NCBI GenBank assembly: GCA_900318395.1
Contig: ONKL01000009.1
Location: forward strand, 1-60,076
Source of the DNA: an uncultured Prevotella sp.
GTDB taxonomy: Bacteria; Bacteroidota; Bacteroidia; Bacteroidales; Bacteroidaceae
Direction: 5' to 3'
DNA length: 60,076 nt
Every line of letters begins with the position of its first letter. Positions within the stretch are counted from its first letter, which is position 1. This document shows positions 51,930 through 60,076 of this stretch, in pieces. A program made the translations under genes and the position numbers. The notes under the pieces were generated by a model. The model saw only the letters and a list, made by a program, of their open reading frames with translations, did no database searches and was not told where the DNA came from.

Positions 51930-52004
51930 CATGACCAATCCCTACATAGTCGAGTAAATGAAGAACGTGTCAACGTCCTTGGTAATCTCTGAAATAGCTA
52001 GAAA

Positions 52005-52084
52005 TCATTCTTTCCGAGCCCAAGGTCCCCAGCCTACGGTTTCTTCGCGAGGCTTCCAATTGTCCTTGAGGATCTCGTTATATC
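52005..52084 (-). pseudogene. Possible remnant of a gene C-terminus
   Basis: On the minus strand a frame directly after the permease stop reads YNEILKDNWKPREETVGWGP and ends ARKE-stop at 52005. It looks protein-like but has no start. Family not recognised. Confidence 0.25.
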
Positions 52085-53298
52085 CCCTTGAACGTATAGC
52101 CGATGCCCTCAACGGCTTTGCGAACATCTTCTTCGCTTGCAGGACCTTTGACGATGAGGGTATTTGCTGAAGCACTGGCCTTGGCCTTCTCTACACCAGG
52201 CACATTCTCGAGGGCACGAACCACAGCAGCCTCGCAATGGCTGCAATGCATGTCCTCCACTCTGTAAACCACTGTATCAGGGTCTAAGGGCTTGTTGGTA
52301 AACTTGCTGAAAAAATTCATCATAAGAGCGAATATAATTAATAGGGTTAATACTGTAGCACAGACAATCTTAAACGGACTGGGCCATGCGGATGCCATTG
52401 CGCAGCAGTCGTCGTGGCCTGCATACGAGTAGATATCTACGCCTGAGGCATTGAGAAGCAGGCCAAAGAATACGGCAAAGCCAACGATGGTGAGCAGATA
52501 GATGGAGGTGAAACGTCGCCCCATAGCCTTATGCACCACGAGAATGCTGGCCAGGTTGACAGCAGGTCCCGCCATCAGCATCACCAGCGCCGCTCCTGGC
52601 GACAGACCCTTCATCATCAATGCCGCCGCCACAGGGATGCTGCCTGTAGAGCAGATATACATAGGTATGGCAATGATGAGAATGGCGAGTATCTGTAGCA
52701 GCGGCTGACTGCCGAACTGCAGGAAAAACTCATCAGGCACAGCGACCTGTATCAGGGCTGCTACAACAAGTCCGATGATAAGTCGCAGCCCAATGTCGCG
52801 TATCATGTCGTAATATGCATACTTCAGTACACGCCATAGTCGGCTGCCTTGTTCCATCTGGCATGCTGAGGCAGTGTCGCCCATCGTGTTATCTTCATGC
52901 ACCAAACGGTTAACCAGCACTCCGCCACAAACGCCCGTGATGAGAGCCGCCACTGGTCGCACAATGGCAAAGCCAAGACCCATCAGCGAGAAAGTAGCCA
53001 AGATAGAGTCAATGCCTGTCTGTGGAGTCGCGATGAGAAATGAGGCGACGGCTCCCTTGGAAGCCTTCTCATTCCTCAGTCCGATGGCTGTAGGAATCAC
53101 GCCGCACGAACAGAGTGGGAGGGGAATACCCAGCAGGGCAGCCCAGAGCACAGACAGTTTGTTGTCTCTCGACAGATAGCGGCGATAGAAGTTCTGCGGT
53201 ACAAACACATGGAGCACTCCTGCGATGAAGAAGCCCAGCAGGAGGTAGGGTGCCATCTCGCAAACAACATTTACTAATGATAGAAAAAAGTCATTCAT
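52078..53298 (-). CDS. SO_0444-type Cu/Zn efflux permease with fused HMA domain
   Basis: 406 residues. About ten membrane segments with LPLCSCGVIPTAIGLR, the Cys-rich motif of the PF03773 (DUF318/ArsP-like) permeases, GLSPGAALVMLMAGPAVNL, and a C-terminal heavy-metal-associated domain (from about 341) with MHCSHC (C352, C355) and the VPGV..KASASANT fold. A further DDCCAM lies in a loop near residue 300. Probably exports Cu, Zn or a similar thiophilic ion or its methylated form; the HMA domain would hand over metal. Monocistronic, own promoter. Confidence 0.87.
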   Translation of the reverse strand: MNDFFLSLVNVVCEMAPYLLLGFFIAGVLHVFVPQNFYRRYLSRDNKLSVLWAALLGIPLPLCSCGVIPTAIGLRNEKASKGAVASFLIATPQTGIDSILATFSLMGLGFAIVRPVAALITGVCGGVLVNRLVHEDNTMGDTASACQMEQGSRLWRVLKYAYYDMIRDIGLRLIIGLVVAALIQVAVPDEFFLQFGSQPLLQILAILIIAIPMYICSTGSIPVAAALMMKGLSPGAALVMLMAGPAVNLASILVVHKAMGRRFTSIYLLTIVGFAVFFGLLLNASGVDIYSYAGHDDCCAMASAWPSPFKIVCATVLTLLIIFALMMNFFSKFTNKPLDPDTVVYRVEDMHCSHCEAAVVRALENVPGVEKAKASASANTLIVKGPASEEDVRKAVEGIGYTFKGI

Positions 53299-53316
53299 CT
53301 TTTCTCAATAACACCG

Positions 53317-53324
53317 CAAAAGTA
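53317..53324 (-). promoter_or_regulatory. Promoter of the permease
   Basis: Minus strand TACTTTTG, 18 nt before the ATG. Confidence 0.65.
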
Positions 53325-53412
53325 CAAATAAAATCTGAGAAAACCGCTCCTTTTGGAGGAATAATTCACGCAAAAGAGCTTTTTTACGCAAATCACAGGC
53401 TCCCTTATTCTC

Positions 53413-54762
53413 TTAATATATATAGGTTCTGATGTAATCCATCACCTCTTGCTTTACATCGGCTGGACAATAGGCCGGGTCATTGATCTTGGGGCTATGG
53501 ATGCCTACAGGGTTGATGATCATCTTGGCGTTGGGACCTATCTTTTCCGGCTTACCAGCCGACCAAGGATCATCATGTGAATAGTAGAAAAGAAGGGGGA
53601 CGGTGGAATTGACAAAGAAGTTCTTAGCCATATCGGTACGGACGCTGTTGTCGTAGTACTTCACCAGCCAGCGGTCTTCACTGTGCAGTTCGGACGGCAC
53701 CACATCCTCTGCCTTGAAACTGGTGCCCTCCAGCAAATCGGCGAAGTAGTCGTAGCCGGGGTTGGGGAGACCTTGTTCCTTTGCGCAATCCACAAAGTAG
53801 GTATAGAGGGAATCGTTTCTGAAACTAGCAATATTATCGGAAACCGCCGCAACTAATGAGTTCTCATCCTTGACTATCGACTCTATCTTTTCTTTATGCT
53901 TGCTGGGGAGCGTGTACTGAAACACAGTGAAGAAGGTGTCGAAGATGTTATAAACATATTCGGTAAACGACGGAACGTTTCCCCCCTTTTTCTTAAACCT
54001 TTCGCAAACTATCTTATAGACTCCCTCTTCACCATCCTTAAGTGCACTGCGGATGCCCTCTTTCATGACGTCGCGCAGTTCTTCGGTGCTTACCTCGTTA
54101 AAGAGATATTCTCCGTAGCGTTTGTCATCTAGACTTAAATTGAAAGGTGAACAGAAGGCTGCGGCCAAATCCATATCGTCTGGATAATAATAGGCATAAT
54201 CTATTGAGGTCTCACCACTCTTGCTGGTACCAAAGCTCATCCACTTCCCCTTGAAGATAGGCTTCAGGGCCTGATAGACGGCATGGAGGTCTGCCGAGGC
54301 CTGGGCACTCGTTTCATACTCCCACTTTCCTCTGTCCTGATTGAAGGATCCGCCGAAATTGCGATGCTCCACGTGTACCATGTTGGCATTCAGGTTGATT
54401 CCAAAATCTTCAGCATCATGGAAATATTTCCAAAAATAGCCCTCCGTCACCATGATAGTGGGGCGGTCGAATCCTCGGAACATGATGCTCACCTTCTGCT
54501 TGAACTTGCCAGCGTCGGGCTGGTTGTGGTTCACAGGCTGTTCAATAAACATACTGTATTGCGAGAGGTAATCCAGTTCACCCTTCTTCTTCCTCTCCAT
54601 CGCCTTCTTGTCTGGATTCTCCTTGATGTCCGAGAAGAGACCATTGCTGGCCAACGCCTCCTCGATGGTTGTGTAAACTACAGGGTCGTCGCTGTTGTCT
54701 GTACACGACGCGATGCTCAGGGCTATCACCAAAAGCATCCAAAGTTTTAAAGTCTTCTTCAT
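53413..54762 (-). CDS. S37-family (PS-10-like) lipoprotein peptidase
   Basis: 449 residues. Lipobox SIASC with C20, so it is a membrane-anchored lipoprotein. Catalytic Ser in WMSFGTSKSGETSIDYAYYY, candidate Asp in YYSHDDPWSAG and His in NPVGIHSPKI; HVEHRNFGGS is also typical. This fits peptidase family S37, tripeptidyl aminopeptidases first known from Streptomyces. It likely trims peptides in the periplasm or at the cell surface. Alone on its transcript. Confidence 0.85.
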   Translation of the reverse strand: MKKTLKLWMLLVIALSIASCTDNSDDPVVYTTIEEALASNGLFSDIKENPDKKAMERKKKGELDYLSQYSMFIEQPVNHNQPDAGKFKQKVSIMFRGFDRPTIMVTEGYFWKYFHDAEDFGINLNANMVHVEHRNFGGSFNQDRGKWEYETSAQASADLHAVYQALKPIFKGKWMSFGTSKSGETSIDYAYYYPDDMDLAAAFCSPFNLSLDDKRYGEYLFNEVSTEELRDVMKEGIRSALKDGEEGVYKIVCERFKKKGGNVPSFTEYVYNIFDTFFTVFQYTLPSKHKEKIESIVKDENSLVAAVSDNIASFRNDSLYTYFVDCAKEQGLPNPGYDYFADLLEGTSFKAEDVVPSELHSEDRWLVKYYDNSVRTDMAKNFFVNSTVPLLFYYSHDDPWSAGKPEKIGPNAKMIINPVGIHSPKINDPAYCPADVKQEVMDYIRTYIY

Positions 54763-54785
54763 TGCCTAAATATCTTTTCTTGATG

Positions 54786-54793
54786 CAAATTTA
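54786..54793 (-). promoter_or_regulatory. Promoter of the S37 peptidase
   Basis: Minus strand TAAATTTG, a weaker match to TAnnTTTG. Confidence 0.45.
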
Positions 54794-54900
54794 CAAATAG
54801 TTTTTTATAATTATATCAATTTTGCATTTTTTAGGCAATTAAGCTACTTAATTCGGATAATACATAGAGAATGGTCTCAATGAGCAAGGACTCAAAGAGG

Positions 54901-54931
54901 GGGCACAATGGGGCCAGGAACCTTTGTGCCC
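54901..54931. terminator. Terminator-like hairpin downstream of res
   Basis: GGGCACAA (54901-54908) pairs with TTGTGCCC (54924-54931). The right side is followed by TTTTAAAA; on the minus strand CCTCTTT follows. Confidence 0.5.
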
Positions 54932-54943
54932 TTTTAAAACCGT

Positions 54944-54997
54944 GAGTTAACTCAAATCATCAATCGAGTTAACTCAATCGATAAATCGAGTTAACTC
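54944..54997. repeat. Three GAGTTAACTC palindromes at exact 22-bp spacing
   Basis: Perfect 10-bp palindromes at 54944-54953, 54966-54975 and 54988-54997. The starts are 22 bp apart each time, two helical turns, so all three present the same DNA face. They lie between the res stop and the S37 promoter. Confidence 0.9.
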
Positions 54998-55046
54998 ACT
55001 TCATTTTTCTAGTCACCAAACATCCTAATACAAAATGACCATAGTT

Positions 55047-58000
55047 TTACGGTAATGTTTTCATCACATCCAAGAGCGCATCATATCCATTAACCTCATG
55101 ATAACGAACTTTGCTAGTTGAGACTTCATTAAAAAGTTTTTTTGCACAGTCAATCTTTGCTTTCTCAATACCTTTCAGTTGCATCGAGTCCATTGAGCCC
55201 TTAGTCTCTGCAATAAAGAAGATGTGCTTCACACCAGCATTATCATTGAAGGCGATGGCCCAGTCAGGCGCATAGTTACCGACTGGTGTTGGAATCTGGA
55301 ACGTGCGAGGCAGACGGGCATAGACGCAAACCTCCTCAGCCTTATCCAAATCCTCAGCAAATTCACGTTCTCCCTTGCTGTCTGTAAACACATAGTCCAG
55401 GATGTGCTTTTTAGCAGGATAAGCCTTGTCGATCGTCTGACGGCTCTTCTCCTGCGTGAAGATATCGGTATCGTAAATCTGCTCTGTACGATTATAGGTG
55501 ATATGCTCCACTATCATCGTTGCCTTCTGCTCCTTGATGAGTTTGACGATATTGCGAATGAACTCCTCTGGATTATTCTTGAACAGTAGCAGTCGTGCTG
55601 GCAGAATACCTTTCAGAATCCTGACTACAGTCTTTCTGGTCAGCGTAGCACCACGAGCGATATCACCCACCAAGTCGTAAGGCACAGTCGATGTTGACAC
55701 CTCGCGCATCGTTTGCCTGCTGGTTGTCTGATTACCCGTAAACTCCAAATCGTCCTCACCCTGTTCACCTGTCGTTACCACATACTTCATCTGAGTTACA
55801 GTCAGGTCTTTGTCAATGGCAGCAATGGATTTCTTGATGAGTTCCTCGCTGTCATAGTGAACAGTATAGACATAACGGTGATTGATTTCTGCCCACAGTC
55901 GTTTGAACTCATCCTTTGCAGCATTGTCGTTTAGTTTGTCGTTTACCACCTCAGCTTTGTCGTTACCATTCTCTATCATGCCCTCCAGAGCTGATGGATC
56001 AAAGATTCCTTGTATCAGCTTGTGTACCTGCTCGCTGATAGGTTGCAGTTTCTTGCTGAGTGGAGCTAATGTGCCTTGTTCCATGTCTTTATGATACTCA
56101 GGCAAGATGATTCCCTTAGCATCGGAATAGTCATTGTCGAACAGATAGCTTACGATGCTGGCAGCCTCCTGGTTGCTGATGGTATAACGCTCTGTGCCCA
56201 GCATAAAGGTCTTACCTTCAAAGTAGGCAACAGTAGCCACGGTAGGACGCTCACGCAAGGCCTCACGCGTATCTTTCTGCAAGTCATCTACAAACGTCGA
56301 ATAACTCTCGTTAGCAATCACCGTCAGTTTGTTGATGTCGTGAACAGCATCGCCCAATCGTTCTGCATCCATGCGGTTTCCTTGCTGATCCACACAGATA
56401 CGCAAGCCTCGCCCCACCTCCTGACGCTTGGCTGTAGCACTATTCGCATGGCGAAGCGTACAAATCTGGAAAACGTTTGGATTATCCCAACCCTCACGCA
56501 AGGCAGAATGCGAGAAGATGAATCGTGTAGGTTCATCAAAGCTCAACAGACGTTCCTTGTCTTTCAGAATCAGGTCGTATGCAGAGATATCATCAGACGT
56601 GTCATTTCCTCGCTTCACATCACTATTCACAGCATGACCTTTCTTATCTATCGAGAAGTAACCATTATGTACTTGCTCTACAGGGAATCGCTTCAGATAC
56701 TTTTGATAGTCATCTTCAAACAGCGACAGGTTCTCATTCAAGTAGCGATTATACTCATACTCGAACATCTTCCACAAGTCACCCTTTACTATTTCCCCAC
56801 TCTCATCATATCTTTTGTAGTTGGCCACTTCATCGATAAAGAACAGCGAGAGCGTCTTGATACCTTGCTGGAACAGCTGTCGTTCTTTCTCAAAATGGCT
56901 CTTCACCGTCTCACGAATCTGCACTTGTTGGATGGTCTTCTCCGATACATCCCCCATCACTTCACCAGCTCTTATCTGGTCACCATTGCGGAAATAGACC
57001 GTATTCGTTCTGGGGTTGATATCCGTTATCACAAACTCCTTATAGGCTGGCAGTTTCGACGCATCGTAGAGCGAGTCGCCTTGTGAGAACTTCATGGTCT
57101 GGCGGCGGGCCTGACTGGCACCTTGTACTTCAATCTCCAGTTTTACCTCTGGTGCCTTATTCTTAGAGAGCACGATGCTGTCAAAATAGATGTACGCCTG
57201 AGCCCCCATCAGGTTCTGTAGCGTAATACCCTTCACCTGGATTTTCTTCACCAGTCGCTGGCAATAGGCATCGTAGGCATCCAGCGCATAGATGCAGTTG
57301 TGCGATGTCTTGTGTGTTGCCGAATAGTTCAGCACAAAGAGCGGCTTGAAGTTCTTCAACGCCCGCTGCGTGGCCGCGCCCTCCATCTTCTGCGGTTCGT
57401 CCATGATAATGATAGGACGATTGGCGGCAATCACATCGATAGGTCGGCGACTCTGGAAGTCATCACGCTTGGTGTACATAATCAGGCTGACCTTATTCTT
57501 CGCATCCTCCTTGAAGTCGCGTGCAAAAGCCTGCGTATTGATAATCATCACGTTGATGGAAGCATCACTACTATACGAATCAATCTGTGTCAAGTTGCTG
57601 CTGTTATAGATAAAGAAGCGCGCCTTCTTGCCGTATTGCTCCATGAAGTGCTCTTCCAGCATCGTGAAACTCTTATACACACCCTCACGGATAGCAATGC
57701 TTGGCACGACCACGATAAACTTCGACCAGCCATAACGCTTGTTCATCTCAAACATCGTCTTGATATAGACGTAAGTCTTACCCGTACCCGTCTCCATCTC
57801 TATATCGAGCGCACAAGCTCCTAAGCCATCTGGCTTGCTCAGCAGTTTACTCTGTGGAATGTTGCCATCCACCTGCATCTGTTTGATGTTATCAAGCAGT
57901 TGCTTGTCCGTCAGTTCTACATCCGCATTACGCCAGCCTACATATTCCTCATCATACACGATACGTCCGTTGGTCTTACCCAAGTCACGGCGATATTGTG

Positions 58001-58091
58001 CGTTTGTCTTCGATGGCTGTCCTGCAAACACGTTTACCGTCTGCTCCACAGCCTCTGTTTGGTATTGTTGTATCTTAAACTTAAACTTCAT
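55047..58091 (-). CDS. res: Type III restriction enzyme, Res subunit
   Basis: 1014 residues. SF2 helicase motifs: Walker A METGTGKTYVY (99-109), motif II MDEPQKM near residue 232 (the DEPQ form of type III enzymes), SATH motif III, and motif VI RQEVGRGLR. Near residues 940-970 PDWAIAF and FIAETKG form a PD-ExK nuclease. It cuts DNA at sites recognised by Mod when two sites are unmethylated. It begins 13 bp after mod. All motifs are intact. Confidence 0.95.
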   Translation of the reverse strand: MKFKFKIQQYQTEAVEQTVNVFAGQPSKTNAQYRRDLGKTNGRIVYDEEYVGWRNADVELTDKQLLDNIKQMQVDGNIPQSKLLSKPDGLGACALDIEMETGTGKTYVYIKTMFEMNKRYGWSKFIVVVPSIAIREGVYKSFTMLEEHFMEQYGKKARFFIYNSSNLTQIDSYSSDASINVMIINTQAFARDFKEDAKNKVSLIMYTKRDDFQSRRPIDVIAANRPIIIMDEPQKMEGAATQRALKNFKPLFVLNYSATHKTSHNCIYALDAYDAYCQRLVKKIQVKGITLQNLMGAQAYIYFDSIVLSKNKAPEVKLEIEVQGASQARRQTMKFSQGDSLYDASKLPAYKEFVITDINPRTNTVYFRNGDQIRAGEVMGDVSEKTIQQVQIRETVKSHFEKERQLFQQGIKTLSLFFIDEVANYKRYDESGEIVKGDLWKMFEYEYNRYLNENLSLFEDDYQKYLKRFPVEQVHNGYFSIDKKGHAVNSDVKRGNDTSDDISAYDLILKDKERLLSFDEPTRFIFSHSALREGWDNPNVFQICTLRHANSATAKRQEVGRGLRICVDQQGNRMDAERLGDAVHDINKLTVIANESYSTFVDDLQKDTREALRERPTVATVAYFEGKTFMLGTERYTISNQEAASIVSYLFDNDYSDAKGIILPEYHKDMEQGTLAPLSKKLQPISEQVHKLIQGIFDPSALEGMIENGNDKAEVVNDKLNDNAAKDEFKRLWAEINHRYVYTVHYDSEELIKKSIAAIDKDLTVTQMKYVVTTGEQGEDDLEFTGNQTTSRQTMREVSTSTVPYDLVGDIARGATLTRKTVVRILKGILPARLLLFKNNPEEFIRNIVKLIKEQKATMIVEHITYNRTEQIYDTDIFTQEKSRQTIDKAYPAKKHILDYVFTDSKGEREFAEDLDKAEEVCVYARLPRTFQIPTPVGNYAPDWAIAFNDNAGVKHIFFIAETKGSMDSMQLKGIEKAKIDCAKKLFNEVSTSKVRYHEVNGYDALLDVMKTLP

Positions 58092-58104
58092 ACACCTGTT
58101 TCGT

Positions 58105-59937
58105 TTAGAGGATTCTGCGGATGGTATCCTTACTATAGTGATTGAATATCTGCTCGAAGTTATCTGCTACGTTATCGTTGGCGAGGCTCTTATCACGCAT
58201 CACGAAGTAGTAAGGCTGCTGCTTGGCTATCTCTGTGATGGTGGTTTCGTTCACGGCCTCATCGAAGCAAGCCATCAAGTAGCCATCGCTCACGTTCCAA
58301 ACCGTCTTACCAGCAATCTGCGTCTGCTCGATTTTGGCAGACAGTTCTATGCCCAGCTCTATCATTGTCTGGAATAACAGATCCTCGTCTGTTCGGTCTG
58401 ACTTGATGTTGTCTTCAAACAAGTCTCTTTCATTAAACTCCGCTGGCGTGTAATACACATCCTGCATATTCGATGAGTCGAGTTTCAACACACGGAAGCC
58501 TGTGTCAAGGTCTTGTGTGGTCAGCGGACTTTCTTCTTTGATCTTCTTGCCTGCACGACGAATGCGCTCTTTACCTATTTCGCAGATGTTCTTATAGCCA
58601 GCCTTATAAGCTTCACTCTTCTCGTCTGTTGCTTCAGGCAGTTGCACCATGATGAACTTACGATTACCTCCATCCTCTGCATTGAGTTGCATGACAGCAT
58701 GAGCTGTAGTTGCTGAACCAGAGAAGAAATCGAGAATAATGGAATCTTTATTAGATGCTAAACTTAAGCAAAATTTTAATAATCCAACGGGTTTAGGAGT
58801 GTCGAATATTAAATCAGTAAAGAAACTTTTTATTTCTCTTGTTGCCTCCTGATTTGAAGCTGTTTCTTCTAACCATGTATTAGCAAGGACTCCCTCTTTT
58901 TCCTTTTCTGATTTAAAGAGTTTGTATCTTGGCTTTCCTTCGCCTCCCTTTGGAAAAACTATTCTGTTATCAGAATAAAGATAATCATAAGTTTCTCTTT
59001 TAAATCGCCATTCTTCAGTTATTATCCTACCAGTAGGTGTTTCTACGGAATATACTGCGCCACCTTTATTAGTACATGGCATGGTTTTATATGGACCACG
59101 AGGATCATTATCAGGATTTTTGTAATCACTTTCTTCTATTTTTGCTGGAACCTTATTGAGAATATCTCCGTTACATTTACAATAAACAGCCACATATTCA
59201 TGAATTGGAGATATGTTTTTTGACAGGTTTGCCTGACTATCTCTACGCTTTCGGACACACTGTGCTAAGAAATTTGCCTCGCCAAATATTTCATCACATA
59301 TTTTTCGTAAATTCTCAACTTCATTATCATCAATCGAAATTAATATCACTCCATCCTCACTCAACAAATCTTTTGCCACTTTCAAGCGTGGATAAATCAT
59401 GTTAAGCCAATCAGTATGAAAGCGACCATTGCTTTCAGTATTCGTGACGAGTTGGTTTCCTTGTTCGTCATACTGCCCACTGTTGTGAACATACTCCTGC
59501 TTATCTTGATCAAAGTTGTCGTTATATACAAAGTCGTTACCTGTATTGTAAGGCGGATCGATATAAATCATTTTTACCTTGCCCAAATAGTTCTCACGGA
59601 GCAGTTTCAGCACTTGCAGGTTATCACCCTCTATATAGAGGTTCTGCGTGTTGTCGAAATCTACGCTCTCTTCACGACAAGGGCGAAGGGTATCTGTTGT
59701 TGGTGCATTAGCCAGACGAATCGCATTGCGTTTATCGGGCCAAGTAAACTGATAGCGTTCCTCGGGACCTTCCACGATATTCTTCGACAGTTCCTGACGG
59801 AGCTGATCAAAGTCAATCGCCACCTGAGGACGCCCTTTTTCGTCCTTCACTTCTGTCAAGCAGTTAGGAAACAATTCCCCAATGCGCTTGATATTCTCAT
59901 CTACCACATCAGTGGTCTGCATATTTAATTTTTCCAT
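58105..59937 (-). CDS. mod: Type III DNA methyltransferase, Mod subunit
   Basis: 610 residues. Beta-class order: catalytic DPPYNTG (127-133) first, then the target-recognition region, then the AdoMet motif ILDFFSGSATTAHAV near 405-415. It methylates adenine in the recognition site and provides specificity for Res. The stretch 58740-59430, coding for the central recognition region, is visibly richer in A/T than both ends of the gene, a sign of domain exchange. No repeat tract for phase variation was seen. No clear minus-strand promoter is visible in the 139 bp before it. Confidence 0.95.
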   Translation of the reverse strand: MEKLNMQTTDVVDENIKRIGELFPNCLTEVKDEKGRPQVAIDFDQLRQELSKNIVEGPEERYQFTWPDKRNAIRLANAPTTDTLRPCREESVDFDNTQNLYIEGDNLQVLKLLRENYLGKVKMIYIDPPYNTGNDFVYNDNFDQDKQEYVHNSGQYDEQGNQLVTNTESNGRFHTDWLNMIYPRLKVAKDLLSEDGVILISIDDNEVENLRKICDEIFGEANFLAQCVRKRRDSQANLSKNISPIHEYVAVYCKCNGDILNKVPAKIEESDYKNPDNDPRGPYKTMPCTNKGGAVYSVETPTGRIITEEWRFKRETYDYLYSDNRIVFPKGGEGKPRYKLFKSEKEKEGVLANTWLEETASNQEATREIKSFFTDLIFDTPKPVGLLKFCLSLASNKDSIILDFFSGSATTAHAVMQLNAEDGGNRKFIMVQLPEATDEKSEAYKAGYKNICEIGKERIRRAGKKIKEESPLTTQDLDTGFRVLKLDSSNMQDVYYTPAEFNERDLFEDNIKSDRTDEDLLFQTMIELGIELSAKIEQTQIAGKTVWNVSDGYLMACFDEAVNETTITEIAKQQPYYFVMRDKSLANDNVADNFEQIFNHYSKDTIRRIL

Positions 59938-59966
59938 ATTTATTTTGTTTATTCAGTTTTTATTCT

Positions 59967-59974
59967 TATTTTTG
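59967..59974 (+). promoter_or_regulatory. Outward promoter at the right edge
   Basis: TATTTTTG on the plus strand, diverging from mod. The next 100 bp have no start-to-stop gene but include GGAAGT/ACTTCC pairing and the palindrome GTAGGCCTAC (60061-60070); a structured leader or RNA may begin here and run out of the window. Confidence 0.45.
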
Positions 59975-60076
59975 CAGCGGAATGTGTGTCACGATGATGA
60001 AATAACACTTGGAAGTGGCTCTTTCAGTGGAATCAGTCAGCAACTTCCGAAGAGATGGTAGTAGGCCTACCGCATT

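Noticed and set aside
51958-52170. 70-codon plus-strand ORF
   Set aside because: Antisense to the permease HMA domain and the remnant frame; no protein features.
56076-57086. 336-codon plus-strand ORF inside res
   Set aside because: Antisense to an intact type III restriction gene.

Overview
The window looks like a chromosomal segment of a Bacteroidales bacterium, most likely Prevotellaceae. The evidence is TAnnTTTG -7 promoter boxes, A-rich rather than Shine-Dalgarno leaders, SusC/SusD pairs, a hybrid two-component regulator, LL-diaminopimelate aminotransferase and type III glutamine synthetase. No rRNA, tRNA or CRISPR array was seen. All calls come from reading the sequence; no database search was run.

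Layout. 1-1.5 kb: the 3' end of a RhuM-family gene, then about 0.9 kb of non-coding DNA with a strong stem-loop and a modular array of small palindromes. 1.5-10.5 kb: nitrogen assimilation (porin-like protein, Amt, P-II on the minus strand; gltB, gltD on the plus strand). 10.5-15.9 kb: an AlkD-like protein and a dapF-dapL-glnN operon. 15.9-24.9 kb: housekeeping genes (ybeY, coaD, ruvB, lemA, DUF2207, dusB) plus a secreted GH97/CE2-like pair. 25-30.3 kb: DUF2851, dprA, dapB, lepB, WbqC. 30.4-51.9 kb: a polysaccharide utilization locus (PUL). 52-54.8 kb: a metal-efflux-type permease with a fused HMA domain and a lipoprotein S37 peptidase. 55-59.9 kb: a type III restriction-modification pair.

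How the PUL works together. An HTCS sensor sits upstream of susC1-susD1. An opposing operon carries susC2-susD2-GH105-heparinase II/III-like lyase-DUF2264, and the two converge on a shared terminator. A membrane-embedded AraC regulator diverges from susC2 and is followed by a carboxylesterase. Lyase plus unsaturated uronyl hydrolase plus DUF2264 points to a uronic-acid-containing glycan; the exact substrate is not readable from sequence.

The most unusual signal is repeat DNA. Intercistronic gaps hold 7- or 8-bp tandem units; an octamer of type GTAAAAAN is always oriented with transcription. Heptamers overlap both the start and the stop of coaD. Repeat modules also lie in frame inside gltB (an inverted 29-bp pair and a heptamer run) and inside the lyase gene. 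Two intergenic arrays of perfect small palindromes lie near the RhuM gene and the restriction system.
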